Shown: positions 58,556 through 64,000 of the stretch, piece by piece
Layout of the letters: the number at the start of each line of letters is the position of its first letter
Position numbering within the stretch: the stretch's first letter is position 1
From: Cryptomeria japonica
Lineage: Eukaryota > Streptophyta > Pinopsida > Cupressales > Cupressaceae
Assembly (NCBI RefSeq): GCF_030272615.1
Contig: NC_081408.1
Coordinates: forward strand, 405,175,389-405,239,388
DNA: 64,000 nucleotides
Direction of reading: 5' to 3'
Program-made: the position numbers and the translations under genes
The notes under the pieces: generated by a model
Database searches by the model: none
The model's input: only the letters and a program-made list of their open reading frames with translations
Told to the model about the DNA's origin: nothing

Positions 58556-60735
58556 CTTGGATGTGATGGTAGTGGAACTTAACTATGTTCTATGTTGTTC
58601 TAAGTGGTTGTACCAAAATCATTATTGGGTTGTAGCTTTGTGTAATGATAGTGGATATTACTCATATGACTAGTTCACTGTTCTAGAGGAGTCTATCTCA
58701 TTTGAATCTTATCTCTACGTTATTGGTGATTGCTAGGCAACCTTTATCGGGCTCTCATTGGTATTTTTGAAGATCTGCCCCTTAGAACATTTTCATTCAT
58801 GAGTTTAGGTTGCAAATACTCCTTATTACTATGACTTAGACTGCGATCTTGTCCTTGTCAAATCTACACTAAGACTAGATATCCAAAAAGATTGTGAAGT
58901 TCTTCCTTGACACATTCATTTTTATTGCTTGCTTAGGTCTATAAATGGCCTTTTTGAACATTCATACTCTGTTTTTAAGATGCTCTTAGATTGGGCTTAA
59001 TTATGTCTTCATCATTGCATCTACACTATTGTGGTAAGGGCTATGAATGTGCCTTCTCTTATGAGTTGTCACAAAGATTGTTTTCTTGAACTTTTAGAAG
59101 AGTCTTATTGTTTTCAAAAGATTGTCAGGTAGTCTTTATTGCCTCTCATAGATTGTTGAAACTGTCTTAGACCTTCCTTATTATATCAACTTCATGATCT
59201 GTGTTCTTTTACTCTAGACACCTTCCGCAATGAGTTCCAGTCACCACTCTTTGCTTCAAGACTATTGTTGTATGGTCTTGTTTTGATAGTCTTGTATGAC
59301 TTGTGCTAAAAGACTTTGATTCTCTTTGACTGTGAATAGTATTGCCTTTACCCTTGCCATTTTACACATACTTTTTCACTGTACATTGTTCTTAACTGCT
59401 CATAATGTAGCAAGGTTTTGACTGTACTCACACTCTACAAAGGGGCACCTTAATATTTGATGATCGCATCTATGAAAACTCTTGATTTATATCATTGATG
59501 GATTGCTATTTTTCTTCATTCAGTGTCCCAGACCCTAGGCATCGTCAAACTGTTATGCCCCTCTTATTTGGAAGACTGTGATTTTGAATTAGCTCCATCA
59601 TATTGTCTTCATAAACTTCAGGACTTATTGGCTACCACTATGATTGGTGATGTGACTGGTGACCCTTTTGATTTAGGTTGAATTCTAAACCCTATTTGAC
59701 AATGGATGGCTTTTGTTGTGGCCGAGATCTCTAGGCTTTTTTGACAGTGATCTTGTGATGACTACTCATTTGCAAGGTTATTTCCCTTCAGACCTGCACT
59801 TATAGTCTCTATTGTTATAAAAGAACTTGTATATCATCTACTTACAGTCATAAAAAAGGTCCTTCATGATTTCTTTGTGGCTTGTTAGCATGGGTGATTT
59901 TCAATATGCTGCTATAAATCCTTTCTTAATAACAATGAAAAAGATCACTTTATTTCATACTTTGAACTGCATCTTTTTGAACTACATTTGTAACACCATA
60001 TAATGCCTCTCCTTTTGGCACTACGTAGCTTACAGACTTGTGCCTTTTGATGCAACTCACTATTCCCGACTTTGATATATGTTATTGAAAGTATTCATTG
60101 TAAACTATCAAAGGCCTCTAATAAATGCATGTCCTGAGTGCTTTACCCTTCACTTATATCTACTCTATGGCTGGAACGTAGATTTTTCTTGTCAAAACTG
60201 TTAACCACTATAATGTTGATGCTCTTAGCACAACAATGATTGTCCTCCCTTTGATACCATGTGATGGTCATATGCAACAAGATTTGTATAAAATAATAAC
60301 AACGGGAAAATCACAACGAACCTGTTATAAGTATCCCATGTTGCAATAACAGTTAAAGCGTAGAAGGCACATGGACACGAGCTGTCTCAAACCCTTGAAG
60401 TTTCTCTCTCAACATGCAACCTACCCCATTAGTGCTATTGTTATGCTACAAAGTGGCTCTGAAACAATCTTCCATTATGCTATCAATGCATCATGAAAGA
60501 AGCACTCTCAAAATAAAACACTCCCTCTCCTCTTTGTTGTGTGGATGATAGGGTTTGGTAAGGCAACTAATCCAAGTTAAGATTTTTCAAACAAAAGGCT
60601 AACTTCAATGGAAAGAGAAGCTAGTGCGTGCTCCTAGAACTTGAGATTGGGTTGGAACCGAGCTGCCTAGACCCGAAGTCCTACCCATACCTCTGGATCC
60701 AGAAGGATAAATACCTACCTTGACCTATCCTAACA

Positions 60736-62197
60736 TGACACTAGCTAAGTAGCAATGTAAACCACACCTGCTTAGCCTATGCCCCTCTATGCCTTATTTT
60801 TATGCTCTGTATACGTTGTACGCTGTCAGCCCGTGCTTTGCGGCTTCTAACTGTTCCCGGGCGTGCAGATAAAAGTATGACAAGTCAAATAATTTTTTTT
60901 AAAGGGCCTTGTGCAGCGGGGGAAATATTTCCACCACGAGACTGCGGGGAGGGCCCCTTTAAATTTTTTACTTTTTAAATATATTTTATATTATTTTTAA
61001 AAAAATTTATTTAATAAGTTTCAATTATATTTTGAATAATTTTTAATATATTTTTTTTATAATTTTTTTTTTCAAATGAATATTAGTTTATTGGACATGT
61101 ATTGATTTTTTATTTACTTATATACAATTAAAAAAATCAATATATTAAATTAAACCTTCATATTTTAATTCTAATCTTAAAGTTAAAATTTAATTTAATA
61201 TTACAATTGAAATATGGGGATTTAATCATAGGTAATATATCATTTAAGATTAGGGTAGAGATATAATTAAGATTAGGGTTAAAATATAGGGGCTTAATTA
61301 TGGTTAGAATATTATTTAAGATTCAGATTAAAATATAGTTTAAGATTAGGGTTAAATATCATTTATGATTAGGATTAAAATATAGTTTAAAATTATGGTT
61401 AAACCATAATTTTAAACTATATTTTAATCCTAATCATAACCATAATTTTAAACTATATTTTAATCCTAATCATAAATGATATTTAACCCTAATCTTAAAC
61501 TATATTTTAATCCTAATCATAAATGATTTAACCCTAATCTTAAACCATAATTTTAAACTATATTTTAATCCTAATCATAAATGATATTTAACCCTAATCT
61601 TAAACTAGATTTTAATCCGAATCTTAAATAATATTCTAACCATAATTAAGCCCTTATATTTTAACCCTAATCTTAATTATATCTCTACCCTAATCTTAAA
61701 TGATATTTTACCTATGATTAAATCCCCATATTTCAATTGTAATATTAAATTAAATTTTAACTTTAAGATTAGAATTAAAATATGAAGGTTTAATTTAATA
61801 TATTGATTTTTTTAATTGTATATAATTAAATAAAAAATCAATACATGTCCAATAAACTAATATTCATTTGAAATATATATATATATATATAAAATTATTC
61901 AAAATATAATTGAAACTTATTAAATAAAATTAAAAAAAAATATATTAAAATATATTAAAAAAAGTAAAAAATTTAAAGGGGCCCTCCCCACAGTCCCGTG
62001 GTGGAAATATTTCCCCCGCTGCACAAGGCCCTGTAAAAAATTTATTTGACTTGTCATACTTTTATCTGGACGCTCGAGAACAGTTAGAAGCCATAGAGCA
62101 CGGGCTGACAGCGTACAGTGTATACTGAACATAAAAATAAGGCATAGAGGGGCATAGGCTAAGCAAGTGCGGTTTACATTGTTGCTTAGCTAGTGCC
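60736..62197. mobile_element. Fold-back DNA element, long terminal inverted repeats, 8-bp target duplication
   Basis: Nearly the whole 1.46 kb is palindromic around about 61400. The left arm begins TGACACTAGCTAAG and the right arm ends CTTAGCTAGTGCC. The direct octamer TCCTAACA flanks both sides (60728-60735 and 62198-62205). Outer arms contain a GC-rich block (GGGCCTTGTGCAGCGGGGGA left, its complement on the right at about 62012-62032). The centre is made of AT-rich tandem units (TAATCCTAATCATAA type), with more copies in the right arm, which makes it about 130 bp longer. No transposase is encoded. An 8-bp duplication fits hAT-type transposition; a MULE (usually 9 bp) is the alternative. Confidence 0.88.
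61392..61620. repeat. AT-rich tandem units at the fold-back centre
   Basis: Repeated TTTTAAACTATATTTTAATC and CCTAATCATAAATGAT segments, four copies in the right arm near the axis. Confidence 0.8.
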
Positions 62198-62205
62198 TCC
62201 TAACA

Positions 62206-64000
62206 CACCCCATTCTTTGTTCTCCTCACCCCATGTGAGGGCGAGTTTGCCTTAATACAACAATATTCCCTCCAAAAACCATTCAGTTGTACAAACATGA
62301 ATATCTTGACCCCTTTGACTCAAGACCTTCACTTAAATATTACCTATGCAACATGGGCATAACAATATTTATGTTTTGACATTTAATGCTCTTGACAAAA
62401 ACTATGCACCAATAGAAAGATTTCAATATGACAAAAAACATTTAATTGATCATGCAAAAATGACTAACAATAATATTCTAATTAAAAAACTACATATTTA
62501 CATTTCAAAACATAAATATTTATTTAAGATTTTAAAATTATGACATTTACGGCTGGGTATTTAGAATAGTGGCTTATGCTTGCGGTACACAAATAATATA
62601 CTAGCGCTTGCACCAAATAGAGGTGCAATGGTAAAGCCGATAGTAATATATACTAAAGTTTTGGAGTTATAAATATAATATAAGATATTTGTACAATGTA
62701 CGACATAAATCATTATTTATCTAGAGGCTGAAATGTCTTTTTTCCATCTACATGTCATTTGAAGATATCGTTGCATGATATCTCCACTTATACATGAACC
62801 ACTCTAAAATATTGTTGTATGACACTATAAGATATTGTTATATGACATAAGAAATTTTTTACAATGACATAAATCATTATTTGTCTAGAGGCTGAAATAT
62901 ATTTTTTCCATGTACATGTCATTTGAAGATATCATTGCATGATATCATTATTTGGTCTTGCAAGAAATTTCCTTGGGGATCTGCTCACACACATTGCACA
63001 TTGAAACCCTCTTGTGCTTTGGACTTTTAAATAATAATCCATACACAAATAAGTGGAGTCTGCCTTAAAGGATAGCAAACAATTCTTAATTCTACAGTCG
63101 TTACAGGGCCTAGACATGCTTCACATTTGAAACAAATATTTTGTAATGTAATTGTCCCTATTTCATTTTTTTCTTTTTGGTTTGAAGTCATTGCAGAGGG
63201 CTGAAAGTCTTATGTCTTGTTTTGAATCTCGAACTCTTTGTTATAAGGCTGAAAACTTACTGTGTTTTGCTCTATATTTTATTTGGCACTATATGCTACT
63301 TAAGTCATAAACAATAATATAAAGCAAAATCCTTAAAATAAATCATATATATCAATTTTATTCTTTCATAAAAGAAAGTGAAACTCTTTGGGAATTTTAA
63401 CTCGTAACATAATTTGGATCTATGATGGGTGGATTTGATTTTTTAGTAAGCTTTTATAAAGAATACTAACTTCATCAATAAATAAAAGGACACTTGATGT
63501 AACACCCAATGCTCACATGTTTTTAATGGAAATTGTCATTATGATTGAAGTCACGATTATAATAAAAAAATTGAAACACCCGAGCAAGAAATATGAATAT
63601 GAGTATTTCATTTTTTTTCATGTTACATCTTTCTTACTAAGACATGAATCATAATTCAAACTTTTAAATTATAATTAAATTCTTGGTCTGGTACTATTGG
63701 CAAGCACAATTAAACTCAATCTCAATATATTGAAATTGTGATTATATTGAGTTCTTCATTAAATCAAGCCATGATTTGTTAACACGTAGTAGAATCATAT
63801 TATATAGAAATTATTAGCATGTTGTTGAAACATATTAGTCTATAAAATTACTTAGTAATAAGTGTAAACTTTATCTTCTATCTTTAATAATTAATGCATA
63901 CAATGTAATTTTAGATCATATGATAGTTTAGAACAAGTTATCTTTAAGGGGACGAGAGGAATGTAGTTAGCTTTAATGGTAAAAGTACCTAATAGTTTTC
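62206..64000. other. AT-rich region without recognised genes
   Basis: Short open frames of 60-65 codons only; none has a known motif. Confidence 0.5.
62702..62946. repeat. Direct repeat, 81-bp copies spaced 164 bp
   Basis: GACATAAATCATTATTT...CATGTCATTTGAAGATATC at 62702-62782 and 62866-62946, about 90% alike by eye. Confidence 0.9.

Larger units (their letters stand above)
56606..60727. other. Four kilobases without a recognisable gene
   Basis: I looked for retrotransposon motifs on both strands and found none I would defend. Two hints of a very old minus-strand copia-like element: TGGTATCAAAGGGAGG on the minus strand near 60240-60256, like a decayed primer-binding site, and ATAAAAGGAGTGTACAC (57246-57262). 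Local tandem duplications are listed separately. Longest open frames are about 60 codons. Confidence 0.45.

Noticed and set aside
56606-60260. Copia element with primer-binding site at about 60245
   Set aside because: Only a weak TGGTATCAAAG match; no gag or pol motif in any frame and no matching LTR pair.

Overview
This window looks like nuclear DNA of a seed plant with a large genome filled with old transposons; a gymnosperm is my guess, at low confidence. I recognise no ordinary host gene. Almost everything that can be named is a retrotransposon or its remains: Ty1/copia and Ty3/gypsy LTR elements, L1-type LINEs carrying a plant RNase H domain, solo LTRs, one large fold-back DNA element and microsatellites. 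Most reading frames carry scattered stops, so the majority are dead copies.

Layout. 1-5863: minus-strand copia element A (RNase H, RT, integrase, protease, gag, primer-binding site, 5' LTR; its 3' LTR lies off the left edge). 6062-6530: minus LINE RNase H fragment. 7191-11797: minus LINE 1, meeting plus-strand LINE 3 (11798-16020) head to head inside the RT domain. 16226-22785: minus copia-type element B with gag only. 22786-27895: minus copia element C, cut at its RT by B and interrupted in integrase by a solo-LTR-like insert. 27896-31964: end of a gypsy-type element with an antisense plant mobile domain (PMD) pseudogene, a plus-strand polypurine tract and an LTR start. 31965-40255: LINE 2, almost complete, with an intact 1404-residue ORF2. 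40393-47605: element D, with 2-kb direct LTRs, gypsy-like gag and no pol. 47689-48485: a decayed reading frame I cannot name. 48490-50084: LTR-like DNA with microsatellites. 50090-54229: element E, a complete-ended copia-type element (CATAT target duplication, 491-bp LTRs, primer-binding site, polypurine tract) coding only gag, protease and an acidic tail. 55445-56600: solo LTR with CATTT duplications. 56606-60727: no recognisable gene. 60736-62197: 1.46-kb fold-back element with 8-bp target duplications. 62206-64000: AT-rich, no gene.

How the parts relate. Three LTR elements (B, D, E) keep gag, and E also protease, but no integrase or reverse transcriptase, so they would have depended on enzymes from other elements. 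The three long LINE copies all have 1.9-2.3 kb between the RNase H stop and the 3' tail, and this stretch differs between copies and holds unrelated reading frames. Those two themes, and the PMD frame lying antisense upstream of a gypsy LTR, are the most interesting content. Coordinates of element edges without target duplications are estimates made by eye.
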